A DNA stretch of 64,000 nt from Sphingomonas sp. BGYR3 (GCF_025153455.1 NZ_JANZNT010000001.1:1054001-1118000); one strand, 5' to 3'; counted from the stretch's first letter, positions 8,674 to 17,327 are shown. The notes: generated from the sequence alone by a model not told the origin. Program-made: numbers and translations.

Positions 8674-9340
8674 CCGGCTGCGCAAAGGGATCGGCAAAGC
8701 CCAGCGCCATGAACCGTTCGGGCAATGGCGAAAACGCCTCGATCTTTGGTTTGCCCTCGCGCGGGACGATCAGTCCGGCGGCGTGGAGCAGCATCGGGAT
8801 GCCGGTCAGCACGGTGCCGTAAACCGGATCGCCCGCCACCGGCATCCCCAGCCCCTCTGCCGCATGGACGCGGATCTGATGCGTGCGGCCATTTTCGGGA
8901 TAAAAGCCGATGAGCGCCCGGCCATTTTCGGTCGCCAGCCGTTTCCAGTTGGTCCGCGCGGGCTTCCCCTTTGGGTCGCCGCGCATCCGCCAGCCCTCTT
9001 CGCGGCTGCTGACCTTTGACAGCGCAAGGTCGATGGTGCCGGAACTGTCCGCCGGAATACCGTCGATCACGGCGAGATACCGTTTCTGAACCCGGCCCGC
9101 CTCGAACGTCTGGCCGAACCGCTTCATGGCCTTGGGATTGCGGGCCAGCAACAGGCAGCCGGACGTATCGCGGTCCAGCCGATGCACCGGCTGGGGCAGA
9201 CGCTGAAACCCGAAGGTCAGCTGATCCAGCATGTCCTCGACACTGGCGGACCGGTCGCGTGGCCGGTCGACCGGCAGGCCCGAAGGCTTGTCGATGACGA
9301 CGGCTTCGCCATCGATGAACAGGACGCGATCGGAAAGCAT
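8666..9340 (-). CDS. RluA-family 23S/tRNA pseudouridine synthase
   Basis: Converts uridine to pseudouridine in structured RNA. The catalytic motif is HRLDRDTSGCLLL, with Asp in RLDRD as the nucleophile. GRTHQIRVH and AGDPVYG motifs follow. I start at 9340 (MLSDRVLFIDGEAVVIDKPS) because related proteins begin there; an ATG at 9352 (MAAVMLSD) is also possible. There is no N-terminal S4 domain, so it resembles the RluA/TruC-like short forms. Its RNA target cannot be read. Operon with arfB. Confidence 0.9.
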   Translation of the reverse strand: MLSDRVLFIDGEAVVIDKPSGLPVDRPRDRSASVEDMLDQLTFGFQRLPQPVHRLDRDTSGCLLLARNPKAMKRFGQTFEAGRVQKRYLAVIDGIPADSSGTIDLALSKVSSREEGWRMRGDPKGKPARTNWKRLATENGRALIGFYPENGRTHQIRVHAAEGLGMPVAGDPVYGTVLTGIPMLLHAAGLIVPREGKPKIEAFSPLPERFMALGFADPFAQPDG

Positions 9341-9379
9341 GACCGCAGCCATAGCGGCTTTGGCGAATAGGGAAAGGGC

Positions 9380-9420
9380 GGGACCGCGAACCCCCGGGGG
9401 GGAATTGGGTTCGCGGTCCC
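9380..9420. terminator. 14-bp perfect hairpin downstream of wrbA
   Basis: GGGACCGCGAACCC at 9380-9393 and GGGTTCGCGGTCCC at 9407-9420 are perfect inverted copies, around a 13-base loop with seven G. It lies between wrbA and the rluA-like gene and is probably a transcription terminator. It has no U-tract on the minus-strand side. Confidence 0.55.
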
Positions 9421-9423
9421 TGA

Positions 9424-9479
9424 CATCCACCCGGCGCCGCTTCGGGGGGAGGGAGGGGGGGCGGCGCAGCGGGTGGATG
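9424..9479. repeat. long hairpin with a G-tract array in its loop, just 3' of wrbA
   Basis: The outer stem is CATCCACCCG (9424-9433) with CGGGTGGATG (9470-9479). The inner stem is GCGCCGC (9434-9440) with GCGGCGC (9461-9467). The loop on the plus strand holds G runs at 9444-9449, 9451-9453 and 9455-9461, enough for a four-tract G-quadruplex. Together with the hairpin at 9380-9420 it forms a tandem structure behind wrbA. Confidence 0.6.
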
Positions 9480-9490
9480 ATCCGGTTCGG

Positions 9491-10093
9491 TTATCCGAAC
9501 AGCTTGGCCGCCGTTTCGGCGACGCGGCGGCCCTGATACCGGGCGCCGTCCAGTTCGACCGCGCTGGGCATCCGGCTGCCATCGCCATCGGCAATGGTCG
9601 TCGCGCCATAGGGCGATCCGCCCTTGACCTCATCGACGCCCATCTGCCCCTGGAACCCATAGTCCAGCCCGACAATGGTCATGCCGAAATGCAGCAGGTT
9701 GGTGATCATGCTGAACAGCGTGACTTCCTGACCGCCATGCTGGCTGGCCGTGCTGGTGAACACGGCACCGACCTTGCCGTTAAGCGCGCCGCGGAACCAC
9801 AGGCCGCCGGCCTGATCCAGGAACGCCGCCATCTGGCTTGGCAGGCGACCGAACCGGGTCGGCGCGCCGAGGATAATGGCGTCGTAATCGGCCAGTTCCT
9901 CGACATTGCCGATCACTGGATGCGCGCTGTCCGTCTTGAACCCGGCAGCGGCGACGACCGCCTCCGGCGCGGTTTCGGGCACGCGCTTCACATCGACGGT
10001 GGCACCGGCGCTGCGCGCGCCCTCGGCAACCGCATCGGCCATCTGTTCGAGGTGACCATAGGACGAATAATAAAGGACCAGAACCTTGGCCAT
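9491..10093 (-). CDS. wrbA: NAD(P)H:quinone oxidoreductase, type IV (WrbA flavodoxin-like)
   Basis: Reduces quinones by two electrons using FMN and NAD(P)H, avoiding semiquinone radicals. The flavodoxin-like FMN loop is at the start ([16 protein letters not shown]). The WrbA signatures [23 protein letters not shown] and [18 protein letters not shown] are present, and the length of 200 is standard. It follows the pirin gene by 27 bases in the same direction, so the pair is likely one operon. The divergent LysR regulator probably controls both. Confidence 0.95.
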   Translation of the reverse strand: MAKVLVLYYSSYGHLEQMADAVAEGARSAGATVDVKRVPETAPEAVVAAAGFKTDSAHPVIGNVEELADYDAIILGAPTRFGRLPSQMAAFLDQAGGLWFRGALNGKVGAVFTSTASQHGGQEVTLFSMITNLLHFGMTIVGLDYGFQGQMGVDEVKGGSPYGATTIADGDGSRMPSAVELDGARYQGRRVAETAAKLFG

Positions 10094-10120
10094 GGCGTAT
10101 CTCCTGTGTTTGAATTGGGA

Positions 10121-10822
10121 TCAGTCAGCGTCGACCAGGACGATTTCCGCGTCCTCGATCGCCGTAATCGTCACGGTCGCCCCGCCCTTCAGCGCGGCAC
10201 CGTCGCGGGCCTTGAACGGCACGCCGTCAATCTCGATCGCGCCGGTTGCGGGGACCAGATAGGCATGACGGCCATCGCCGATGCTGTGGGTCAGGCTTTC
10301 GCCCGCCTTCAGCGTCGCACCCATCACCCGCGCATCGGCGCGGATGGGCAGCGCGTCGCCATCATCGGCAAAACCGCTGGCCAGCGTGACCAGCCGGCCG
10401 GAACGCTCGCCCTTGGGAAACGGCTTTGCGCCCCAGCTGGGCGAGCCGCCCTGTTCGCGCGGGCTGATCCAGATCTGGAAGATGCGCGTGGTTTCCGGCT
10501 CAAGGTTGTATTCGGCGTGCCGCACGCCGGAACCGGCGCTCATCACCTGAACGTCGCCCGCCTCGGTACGGCCCTTGTTCCCCATGCTGTCCTGATGCGT
10601 GATCGCGCCGGACCGGACATAGGTGATGATCTCCATGTCCTGATGCGGATGGGGCGGAAAGCCGCTGTTCGGGGCGATTTCGTCGTCATTCCACACCCGG
10701 ATCGAGCCCCAGCCCATGCGGGCGGGATCATAATAGCTGGCGAACGAAAAATGATGCCGTGCCTTCAGCCAGCCATGATCGGCATGGCCCAGGCTTTCGA
10801 ATTCGCGTCTGTCGACCATCAC
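10121..10822 (-). CDS. pirin family protein (YhhW-like, possible quercetin 2,3-dioxygenase)
   Basis: A bicupin protein of 233 residues. The N-terminal cupin has the metal ligands in FPPHPHQDMEIITYV and a later Glu/His in SGVRHAEYNLEP, matching the HxH...E...H set of pirins. Bacterial relatives show quercetinase activity in vitro, but the physiological role is uncertain. Co-directional with wrbA, and divergent from a LysR regulator with a palindrome in the shared promoter. This suggests a quinone or electrophile response. An alternative ATG lies one codon in. Confidence 0.88.
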   Translation of the reverse strand: MMVDRREFESLGHADHGWLKARHHFSFASYYDPARMGWGSIRVWNDDEIAPNSGFPPHPHQDMEIITYVRSGAITHQDSMGNKGRTEAGDVQVMSAGSGVRHAEYNLEPETTRIFQIWISPREQGGSPSWGAKPFPKGERSGRLVTLASGFADDGDALPIRADARVMGATLKAGESLTHSIGDGRHAYLVPATGAIEIDGVPFKARDGAALKGGATVTITAIEDAEIVLVDAD

Positions 10823-10870
10823 GTGTCTCCTTGTTGCCTTGGGAGATAAGCGTCAGGGCGCAGACGTAAA

Positions 10871-10898
10871 TGGAAACGAATGAAACGGATTGTTTCCA
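10871..10898. promoter_or_regulatory. palindrome in the pirin/LysR divergent promoter
   Basis: TGGAAAC at 10871-10877 and GTTTCCA at 10892-10898 form a perfect 7-bp inverted repeat with a 14-base spacer. It is 48 bases from the pirin start and 26 bases from the LysR start. Position and symmetry fit a LysR-type recognition site, but the spacing is not the textbook T-N11-A, so assignment is by position. Confidence 0.55.
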
Positions 10899-10924
10899 CG
10901 CAATAGCAATGTTATGCCTTCGCA

Positions 10925-11827
10925 GTGAACCTGCCCGATTTCGAAGCCTGGGCGATCTTTGCCCGCGTCGTTGAACTGCGTTCCTTCAGCGGCGCGGCTG
11001 ACAGCCTGGGCGTGTCCAAGGCGACGGTGTCCAAGGCGATAGCCCGGCTGGAACAGCGGCTGGGCACGACCCTGTTCCACCGCACGTCGCGCAAGCTGAC
11101 GCTGACCGAAAGCGCCAAGCCGCTGTCGGAACGGGCGGCCGCGATCCTGGCCGAGGCAGAGGCCGCCGAGGAAGCAGCGCGCGATCAGGCCAGCGCCCCC
11201 ACCGGCCTGATCCGCGTGGCGGCACCGATGACGTTCGGCGTGCACCACGTGTCCGCAGCGATTGCCGAATTTCTGGCGCTGAACCCCGGAGTGGAAATCG
11301 ACCTTACGCTGTCGGATGCCAAGATCGACATCGTGGCGGAGGGGATCGACATTGCAGTCCGCATCGCCGACCTGCCCGATTCCTCGCTGCGCGCGCGCCG
11401 CGTCGCCCCGGTGGCGGTCTACATCGTCGGCGCACCGGCGCTGTTCGATCGGATCGGCCGGCCGAAGCATCCGGCCGATCTGGGCCGGTTCCCCTGCATC
11501 GCCTATACCAATGTCGCTCAGCTCTGGCATTTCCGCGGGCCGGATGGCGAGGAGGCGGCTGTCCGCCCGCAAGGGCCGCTGCGGGCCAATAATGGCGAGG
11601 CGATGCTGCCCGCGCTTCGGGCCGGGCTTGGCGTTGCCCGCCTGCCCGATTTCATCGTCGGCAAGGATCTGGCCGACGGGCGGCTGGAGGCGGTGCTGAC
11701 CGAATGGCACAGCGCCAGCGTTGCGCTGCACCTGCTTACCCCGCCCAGCGCGCTTCGTCCGGCGCGGGTCGAGGCGCTGCTGACCCACCTGGCCGACCGG
11801 CTTCGATCGAGCTGTGCGGCGGCCTGA
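10925..11827 (+). CDS. LysR family transcriptional regulator
   Basis: A 300-residue regulator with the N-terminal winged helix-turn-helix (residues 1-60: FARVVELRSFSGAADSLGVS, SKATVSKAIARLEQRLGTTL) and a type-2 periplasmic-binding-protein-like effector domain from about residue 90. It starts at GTG 10925; no in-frame ATG lies nearby upstream. Divergent from pirin-wrbA, which are its likely targets. The effector is unknown; a quinone or aromatic electrophile would suit the targets. Confidence 0.9.
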   Translation: MNLPDFEAWAIFARVVELRSFSGAADSLGVSKATVSKAIARLEQRLGTTLFHRTSRKLTLTESAKPLSERAAAILAEAEAAEEAARDQASAPTGLIRVAAPMTFGVHHVSAAIAEFLALNPGVEIDLTLSDAKIDIVAEGIDIAVRIADLPDSSLRARRVAPVAVYIVGAPALFDRIGRPKHPADLGRFPCIAYTNVAQLWHFRGPDGEEAAVRPQGPLRANNGEAMLPALRAGLGVARLPDFIVGKDLADGRLEAVLTEWHSASVALHLLTPPSALRPARVEALLTHLADRLRSSCAAA

Positions 11828-11848
11828 CCCATCGACCTTCACGCTCGC

Positions 11849-11938
11849 TTAACCGCTTTAACCATCACGACTCGCGGATTCAGGCCGGTTAGGAAGAAAT
11901 TAACCTTTTGCGTTCAGTGATGCTTAGGTTAATGAATC
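11849..11938 (+). promoter_or_regulatory. ctrA upstream region with three GANTC and four TTAA sites
   Basis: GANTC methylation sites lie at 11869 (GACTC), 11877 (GATTC) and 11934 (GAATC). TTAA half-sites of the CtrA type lie at 11849, 11858, 11900 and 11929, three of them as TTAACC. The first two TTAA are separated by 5 bases, not the 7 of the Caulobacter consensus. This suggests methylation-sensitive, self-controlled transcription of ctrA as known in Caulobacter; the sites are seen, the control is inferred. Confidence 0.5.
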
Positions 11939-11992
11939 GCTGCTGATGCGTCGGCCTATCAGGGGCGATCGCGCCGAAACAGGGGATTGGCG

Positions 11993-12703
11993 ATGCGGGT
12001 ATTGTTGATCGAGGACGAACCGACCACGGCCAAGGCGATTGAGCTGATGCTCACGACCGAGGGTTTCAATGTCTACACGACCGATCTGGGTGAAGAAGGC
12101 CTCGATCTTGGCAAGCTGTATGATTACGACATCATCCTGCTCGACCTGAACCTGCCCGACATGCACGGCTATGACGTGCTGAAGAAGCTGCGGGTGGCGC
12201 GGGTGCAGACGCCGGTGCTGATCCTGTCCGGCATCAATGAAATGGACAGCAAGGTCCGCTCGTTCGGCTTTGGCGCCGACGATTATGTGACCAAGCCGTT
12301 TCACCGCGACGAACTGGTCGCCCGCATCCACGCTGTCGTCCGCCGGTCAAAGGGTCATTCCCAGTCGGTCATCCGCACGGGCAAGCTGGCCGTGAACCTG
12401 GATGCCAAGACCGTCGAGGTCGATGGCGCCCGCGTTCACCTGACCGGCAAGGAATATGCGATGCTGGAGCTGCTTTCGCTCCGCAAGGGCACGACGCTGA
12501 CCAAGGAAATGTTCCTGAACCACCTGTATGGCGGCATGGACGAACCCGAATTGAAGATCATCGACGTGTTCATCTGCAAGCTGCGCAAGAAGCTGAGCAT
12601 GGCGTGCGAGGGCGAGAATTACATCGAGACCGTCTGGGGCCGCGGTTATGTGCTGCGCGATTCCGATGCGGACGCGGGGGAACCTGTCGCTGCCGTCGCC
12701 TGA
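11993..12703 (+). CDS. ctrA: cell-cycle response regulator CtrA
   Basis: Master OmpR-type response regulator of the alphaproteobacterial cell cycle. The receiver domain has the acidic pocket IEDE, phospho-acceptor Asp51 in ILLDLNLPD and Lys in DYVTKPF. The C-terminal winged helix contains [17 protein letters not shown] and [11 protein letters not shown], almost identical to known CtrA. Length is 236. The ATG at 11993 follows AGGGGATTGGCG. The C-terminus ends in small hydrophobic residues (AVA), which may act as a proteolysis tag as in Caulobacter. Followed by a strong terminator. Confidence 0.96.
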   Translation: MRVLLIEDEPTTAKAIELMLTTEGFNVYTTDLGEEGLDLGKLYDYDIILLDLNLPDMHGYDVLKKLRVARVQTPVLILSGINEMDSKVRSFGFGADDYVTKPFHRDELVARIHAVVRRSKGHSQSVIRTGKLAVNLDAKTVEVDGARVHLTGKEYAMLELLSLRKGTTLTKEMFLNHLYGGMDEPELKIIDVFICKLRKKLSMACEGENYIETVWGRGYVLRDSDADAGEPVAAVA

Positions 12704-12744
12704 ACGGCGCTGCACGATATTCGTTTTGAGTGAGGGGCGTGTCG

Positions 12745-12776
12745 AGGCCCGCGGTTTCGGGGGGAACCGCGGGCCT
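12745..12776 (+). terminator. ctrA terminator hairpin
   Basis: AGGCCCGCGGTT (12745-12756) and AACCGCGGGCCT (12765-12776) are a perfect 12-bp stem with an 8-base loop, followed by TTCC. It lies 42 bases after the ctrA stop. Confidence 0.75.
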
Positions 12777-12827
12777 TTCCCTGTCCGCCCGCCCCGCGCT
12801 GCTGTCGCTTGAAATGATCAGACAATT

Positions 12828-12885
12828 GCCCGACACTCGGCCCGGCCAGCATAACTGGAACACGAAAATGGGGGGGGTGTCGGGC
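12828..12885 (+). promoter_or_regulatory. inverted repeat covering the leader of the GH27 gene
   Basis: GCCCGACAC (12828-12836) and GTGTCGGGC (12877-12885) are perfect inverted copies 40 bases apart. The right arm ends two bases before the GH27 start codon. Folding in the mRNA would enclose the leader mini-ORF start and the G-tract that is the only ribosome-binding-like sequence near the start. Confidence 0.5.
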
Positions 12886-12891
12886 ACATGA
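12868..12891 (+). CDS. possible 7-codon leader peptide ahead of the GH27 gene
   Basis: An ATG at 12868 opens a frame reading MGGVSGT whose TGA overlaps the GH27 start in an ATGA arrangement. GGAA lies 7 bases before the ATG. The frame runs through a tract of eight G (12870-12877). It is too short to call from coding statistics and may be chance. Confidence 0.3.
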   Translation: MGGVSGT

Positions 12892-14249
12892 CTGATGCAG
12901 GATCCGTCAGCCGGCGGTCGGTACTGGCCGGGGCGGCCATCGGCACAGCAGCCGCCGCCAGCCTGCCCGCCATGGCCCGATCCGCTGCCGGCGCACCCGC
13001 ACTCGCGCCGCGCCCGCCCATGGGCTGGAACAGCTGGAACAGCTTTGCCACCACAATCGACGAGGCGCAGTCGCTGGAAACCGCCCGGATCATGGCGGAC
13101 CGGCTGCTCCCGTTTGGCTATGACATCTTTGCCATCGACATTCAGTGGTACGAGCCGGAAGCGCGAAGCTATACCTATAACCGCGCGCCAAAGCCCGCGA
13201 TGGACGATCATGGCCGCCTGTTGCCCGCGCCGAACCGCTTTCCATCCAGCGCGAACGGTGCGGGGTTCCGGCCCATCGCGGACAAGGTCCATGCGCTTGG
13301 CCTGAAATTCGGCGTCCATCTGATGCGCGGCATCCCCCGGCTGGCGGTTGAACGGAACCTGCCGATCCTGGGCACCCGCTATCGCGCGCAGGATATTGCC
13401 GACCGGACGAGCATCTGTCCGTGGAACCCCGACATGTTCGGCGTCGATATGCGCCGCCCGGGGGCGCAGGCCTATTATGACAGCGTCTTTGCGCTGTTCG
13501 CTGAATGGGGCGTCGATTTCGTCAAGATGGACGATATGAGCCGCCCCTATGACGCCCATGCGGCCGAGATTGAGGCGGCGCATCGCGCCATCGCACGCAC
13601 CGGCCGGCCGATCCTGCTCAGCCTGTCGCCCGGCGAAACGCCGGTGCCGCGCGCCGATCATGTCGGCCGTCATGCACAGATGTGGCGGATATCCGACGAT
13701 TTCTGGGACGAATGGCCGCTGCTGGAGGCGCAGTTCACGCGGCTGGAAAACTGGTCGCCCTATATCGGGCGGGGCGGCTGGCCCGATGCGGACATGCTGC
13801 CGCTGGGGCGGCTGGCCCTGGGCGAGCGGAATACGCGCTTTACCCCCGACGAACAGCGGATGGTGATGACATTGTGGTCGATCGCCCGGTCGCCGCTGAT
13901 CATGGGCGGGGACCTGCGCCATCTGGACCCGCCAACGCTGGCGCTGCTGACCAACCGCGCGGTCCTTGCCGTCAATCAGGCGAGCAATGGCAACCGGCCG
14001 CATTTCATCGCGGACGGGACGCGCATCTGGTCCGCCATTCCCGATGCAGCGCCGGGCGACCGCTATGTCGCGCTGTTCAACCTGACAGCCAAGCCGCTGG
14101 AGGTTGCGGTTCCGGTCACCGACTTGGGGCTGAACCGCGTGTCTGCGGTCCATGATCTGTGGTCGGGGCAACGGACGGCCGGGGTGCAGGGGCGGTTTGC
14201 CCGCACCCTGCCCGCCCATGGCGCGGGGCTTTACCGCCTGGTCGCCTGA
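12888..14249 (+). CDS. Tat-exported GH27 alpha-galactosidase
   Basis: A 453-residue glycosidase predicted to remove terminal alpha-galactose residues. A twin-arginine signal (SRRSVLAGAAIGTAAAASLPAMA) gives periplasmic export. The Melibiase fold starts with PPMGWNSWNSF. The nucleophile is Asp215 in FVKMDD, where typical members have LKYDNC. The acid/base is probably Asp271 in WRISDDFWDEW. A C-terminal beta-sandwich ends with DLWSGQ and the terminal residues GLYRLVA. The KMDD variant and the divergent active site loop suggest a bacterial subgroup, so the exact sugar specificity is uncertain. It is a stand-alone gene, with a possible coupled leader peptide. Confidence 0.85.
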   Translation: MTDAGSVSRRSVLAGAAIGTAAAASLPAMARSAAGAPALAPRPPMGWNSWNSFATTIDEAQSLETARIMADRLLPFGYDIFAIDIQWYEPEARSYTYNRAPKPAMDDHGRLLPAPNRFPSSANGAGFRPIADKVHALGLKFGVHLMRGIPRLAVERNLPILGTRYRAQDIADRTSICPWNPDMFGVDMRRPGAQAYYDSVFALFAEWGVDFVKMDDMSRPYDAHAAEIEAAHRAIARTGRPILLSLSPGETPVPRADHVGRHAQMWRISDDFWDEWPLLEAQFTRLENWSPYIGRGGWPDADMLPLGRLALGERNTRFTPDEQRMVMTLWSIARSPLIMGGDLRHLDPPTLALLTNRAVLAVNQASNGNRPHFIADGTRIWSAIPDAAPGDRYVALFNLTAKPLEVAVPVTDLGLNRVSAVHDLWSGQRTAGVQGRFARTLPAHGAGLYRLVA

Positions 14250-14253
14250 ACCG

Positions 14254-15912
14254 TTACTGGCGCCGCCAGACCTGCTGCCCGCCGACCCAAGTTTCCAGCA
14301 CCTGCGTCTCGCGCAGCGCCTCTGGCGCCGCCTGGGTGGGATCGCGGTCGACGATCAGGAAATCGGCCCGCTTGCCGGGGGCCAGCGTGCCGAACCGCTC
14401 TTCGGCAAAGCCGGCATAGGCGGCATCGGTGGTGAAAAACCGCCACGCCTGTTCCCGCGTCACCGCATCCTGCACGCGCCAGCCGCCTGCGGGCTGACCC
14501 GCCGGGTCCTGCCGCGTGAACGCCGCCGCCCATCCGACGAACGGATTGGGGTTTTCCACCGGATAATCGGACCCGAACGCCATGCGCCCGCCCGCCTTCA
14601 GGATGGTGTTCCACGCATAGGCCCCGTCCAGCCGCGCCGGGCCAAGCCGCGCCTCGGCCATTTCCCGGTCGCTGGTCTGATGCACCGGCTGCATCGACGC
14701 GATGGTCGTGTGCTGCGTGATCCGGGGCAGATCCTTCATCTCGATCACCTGCGCGTGCTCGATGCGCCAGCGCCGGTCGCCGCCATAGGTCTCGGACAGT
14801 TCGTCGATGGCATCCAGCACCTGCTGGTTCGCGCGGTCGCCAATGGCGTGAACGGCGATCTGAAACCCGTCCATCGCCCCGCGCGTCATCAGGTTCTTGA
14901 GCTGCGCATCGGTCAGGAATCCCAGGCCGCGCTCGCCCGGCTTGTCGGCATAATCCGCCTTCAGCCACGCGCCCCGGCTGCCCAGCGCGCCATCGGTATA
15001 CAGCTTGATCCCGCCCATGCGCAGCTTGTCGTCATACAGCCATGGCGTCGGCCCCGCCCCGCCAACGGCCAGCGCCGGGCCGATATTGGCGGCATAGGAC
15101 ATGATGCGCACCCGCAGATTGCCGGTGTCGCCCATCTGGCGATAGGTCAGCCAGTCGTCGGTCGTCGTGCCCATGTCGGCGGTCGCGGTGACGCCCATCG
15201 ACAGCAGCGCGTCCTGCGCCTTCAGGAAAGCCTGCGCCCGCTCGCGCGGGGTCGGCTGCGGCACCTTGTCCTGGATCAGCGCCATGGCGGCGTCGACGAA
15301 CACGCCAGACGGCCGGCCGCCCGCGCCCTTTTCGATGCGACCGCCGGCCGGGCTCTTGGTGGCGGCGGTCACGCCCGCCTCGCGCATCGCAGCGCTGTTC
15401 GCCCATCCGGCATGGCCATCGGTACGGCCCAGCCAGACCGGCCGGTCGCCGACCACCGCGTCCAGTTCGGCCGCCGTCGGAAAGCGGCCCAGGCCCCAGC
15501 GTTCCTGGTTCCATCCCCCGCCGATGATCCAGCGGGCATTGGGATTGGCCGCGGCATAGACGCGCAACTTTTCCAGCGCCTCGTCCAGCGAGCGGGTGTC
15601 GAACAGGTCAAGCTGAAGCGCGCGAAAGCCCAGGTCCATGACATGGCCATGCGCATCGATCATGCCGGGGATCGCGATGCCCCCCTTCATATCCGCTCGC
15701 CAGTCCGGCCGCTCCGGCCGCTTCTCGCCATCCTTCAGCAGTCGGACGACCTTGCCCTGCTTGTCGATCAGGATGCCGGTAAAGCGCACCGTGCGCCCCT
15801 GTTCGTCCAGCGCCACGCCCTGAACATTATCGACCAGCGCATCGGCCAGCGCGGGGGTTGCGGGGATCAGGGCGGCGGCCGCCAGTGCGGCGATGCGAAG
15901 CGTCATGTTCAT
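14254..15912 (-). CDS. secreted amidohydrolase of the YtcJ type
   Basis: A 552-residue metal-dependent hydrolase of the amidohydrolase superfamily. A Sec signal peptide is visible (LRIAALAAAALIPATPALADA). The metal site motifs are DAHGHV near residue 100, a Lys in GGIKLYTDGALGSRG, HAIGD, and the Asp in FGSDYPVE. The C-terminus returns to the small beta-sandwich with GTLAPGKRADFLIVDRDP. These YtcJ-like enzymes hydrolyse N-acyl or amide bonds of unknown natural substrates. I start at 15912 (MNMTLRI); 15906 is equally possible. It converges with the GH27 gene, with 4 bases between stops. Confidence 0.88.
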   Translation of the reverse strand: MNMTLRIAALAAAALIPATPALADALVDNVQGVALDEQGRTVRFTGILIDKQGKVVRLLKDGEKRPERPDWRADMKGGIAIPGMIDAHGHVMDLGFRALQLDLFDTRSLDEALEKLRVYAAANPNARWIIGGGWNQERWGLGRFPTAAELDAVVGDRPVWLGRTDGHAGWANSAAMREAGVTAATKSPAGGRIEKGAGGRPSGVFVDAAMALIQDKVPQPTPRERAQAFLKAQDALLSMGVTATADMGTTTDDWLTYRQMGDTGNLRVRIMSYAANIGPALAVGGAGPTPWLYDDKLRMGGIKLYTDGALGSRGAWLKADYADKPGERGLGFLTDAQLKNLMTRGAMDGFQIAVHAIGDRANQQVLDAIDELSETYGGDRRWRIEHAQVIEMKDLPRITQHTTIASMQPVHQTSDREMAEARLGPARLDGAYAWNTILKAGGRMAFGSDYPVENPNPFVGWAAAFTRQDPAGQPAGGWRVQDAVTREQAWRFFTTDAAYAGFAEERFGTLAPGKRADFLIVDRDPTQAAPEALRETQVLETWVGGQQVWRRQ

Positions 15913-16085
15913 GGACGACGGGCATAAGCCCTGTTCCCCGCCCGCGCCAGATGGTCTAGGGGCCAGATTGGACAAGCAGAAATGCCCGTTCAGGCTGTGC
16001 TGGTCGAAGCCATGTCCCTTTCCGCCGGGAAAGTGCGCGCGCCCTTCGACCCTGCGCCCCGAACGGATCAAGGACCGGACCAGAC

Positions 16086-17327
16086 GTGGCGACCCAGGCT
16101 AAGAGCGACACCCCCCTTCCCGTCAGCATCGACGATGTGCGCGCCGCGCATGATCGGGTAACCGGATCCATCGTCCGCACCCCCACCCTGATCAGCCACA
16201 CCCTGTCGCAACTGACCGGCGCCACCGTCTATCTGAAGTTCGAAAATCTTCAGTTCACCGCCGCGTACAAGGAACGCGGCGCGCTCAACACGCTGCTGCA
16301 ACTGGACGATGCGGCGCGGGCAAAGGGCGTGATCGCGGCATCGGCCGGCAATCATGCCCAGGGCCTGGCCTATCACGGCGCCCGTCTGGGCGTGCCCGTC
16401 ACGATCGTGATGCCCAAGCCCACGCCGACGATCAAGATCACGCAGACAGAGGGGCATGGCGCCAATGTGGTGCTGGAGGGTGAGACGTTCGACGCCGCCT
16501 ATGCCCATGCCCGCAAGCTGGAGGCGGAACGCGGCTTCACATTCGTCCACCCGTTCGACGATCCGCGCATCATCGCTGGCCAGGGAACCGTTGCGCTGGA
16601 AATGCTGGCCGATGCGCCGGATATCGACACGCTGGTCGTGCCGATCGGCGGCGGCGGCCTGATTTCCGGCGTGGCAACGGTTGCCCATGCGACGGGCCGC
16701 CCGATCGATGTGGTCGGCGTTCAGGCCGAACTGTTCCCGTCCATGTACAATGCCCGCAACGGCACCACCCTGGCGTGCGAGGGCGATACGCTGGCGGAGG
16801 GGATCGCGGTCAAGCAACCCGGCGGTCACACGCGCCAGATCGTCGAGGCGCTGGTCAACGACATCGTGCTGGTCGGCGAACGGCATCTGGAAGAGGCGGT
16901 CAGCCTGCTCGTCCAGATCGAAAAGACGGTGGTCGAGGGCGCGGGCGCCGCTGGCCTTGCCGCGCTGCTGGCACATCCCGAACGCTTTGCCGGCAGGACC
17001 GTGGGCATCGTGCTGTGCGGCGGCAATATCGACACCCGGCTGCTGGCCAATGTCCTGCTGCGCGATCTGGCGCGTTCGGGCCGCCTCGCTCGCCTGCGCA
17101 TCCGGCTTCAGGACCGGCCCGGCGCGCTCTATCATGTCGCCAAGATCTTTCACGATCAGGGCGTGAACATCATCGAGGTGTATCACCAGCGCGTGTTCAC
17201 CACCCTGCCGGCCAAGGGGCTGATCACCGATATCGAATGCGAAACCCGCGACCGGGCGCATCTCGACCGGCTGATCCAGGCGCTGCGCGATGCCAGCTAT
17301 GAGGTGAGCCAGGTCGAGCTGGCCTGA
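16086..17327 (+). CDS. threonine ammonia-lyase with C-terminal ACT domain
   Basis: PLP enzyme deaminating threonine (or serine) to 2-oxobutyrate for isoleucine synthesis or catabolism. The PLP lysine is in TAAYKERGALN, the phosphate loop is GGGGLISG, and SAGNHAQG follows the lysine. One ACT domain ends the protein (RLQDRPGALYHVAKIFHDQG), giving 413 residues. That architecture is the TdcB/short IlvA type, with a single ACT domain rather than the two of biosynthetic E. coli IlvA. It starts at GTG 16086 after AAGGA. Divergent from the amidohydrolase. Confidence 0.92.
   Translation: MATQAKSDTPLPVSIDDVRAAHDRVTGSIVRTPTLISHTLSQLTGATVYLKFENLQFTAAYKERGALNTLLQLDDAARAKGVIAASAGNHAQGLAYHGARLGVPVTIVMPKPTPTIKITQTEGHGANVVLEGETFDAAYAHARKLEAERGFTFVHPFDDPRIIAGQGTVALEMLADAPDIDTLVVPIGGGGLISGVATVAHATGRPIDVVGVQAELFPSMYNARNGTTLACEGDTLAEGIAVKQPGGHTRQIVEALVNDIVLVGERHLEEAVSLLVQIEKTVVEGAGAAGLAALLAHPERFAGRTVGIVLCGGNIDTRLLANVLLRDLARSGRLARLRIRLQDRPGALYHVAKIFHDQGVNIIEVYHQRVFTTLPAKGLITDIECETRDRAHLDRLIQALRDASYEVSQVELA

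Noticed and set aside
15893..16102. Small plus-strand frame in the amidohydrolase/threonine ammonia-lyase gap
   Set aside because: No ribosome binding site, overlaps both divergent promoters and reads low-complexity sequence.
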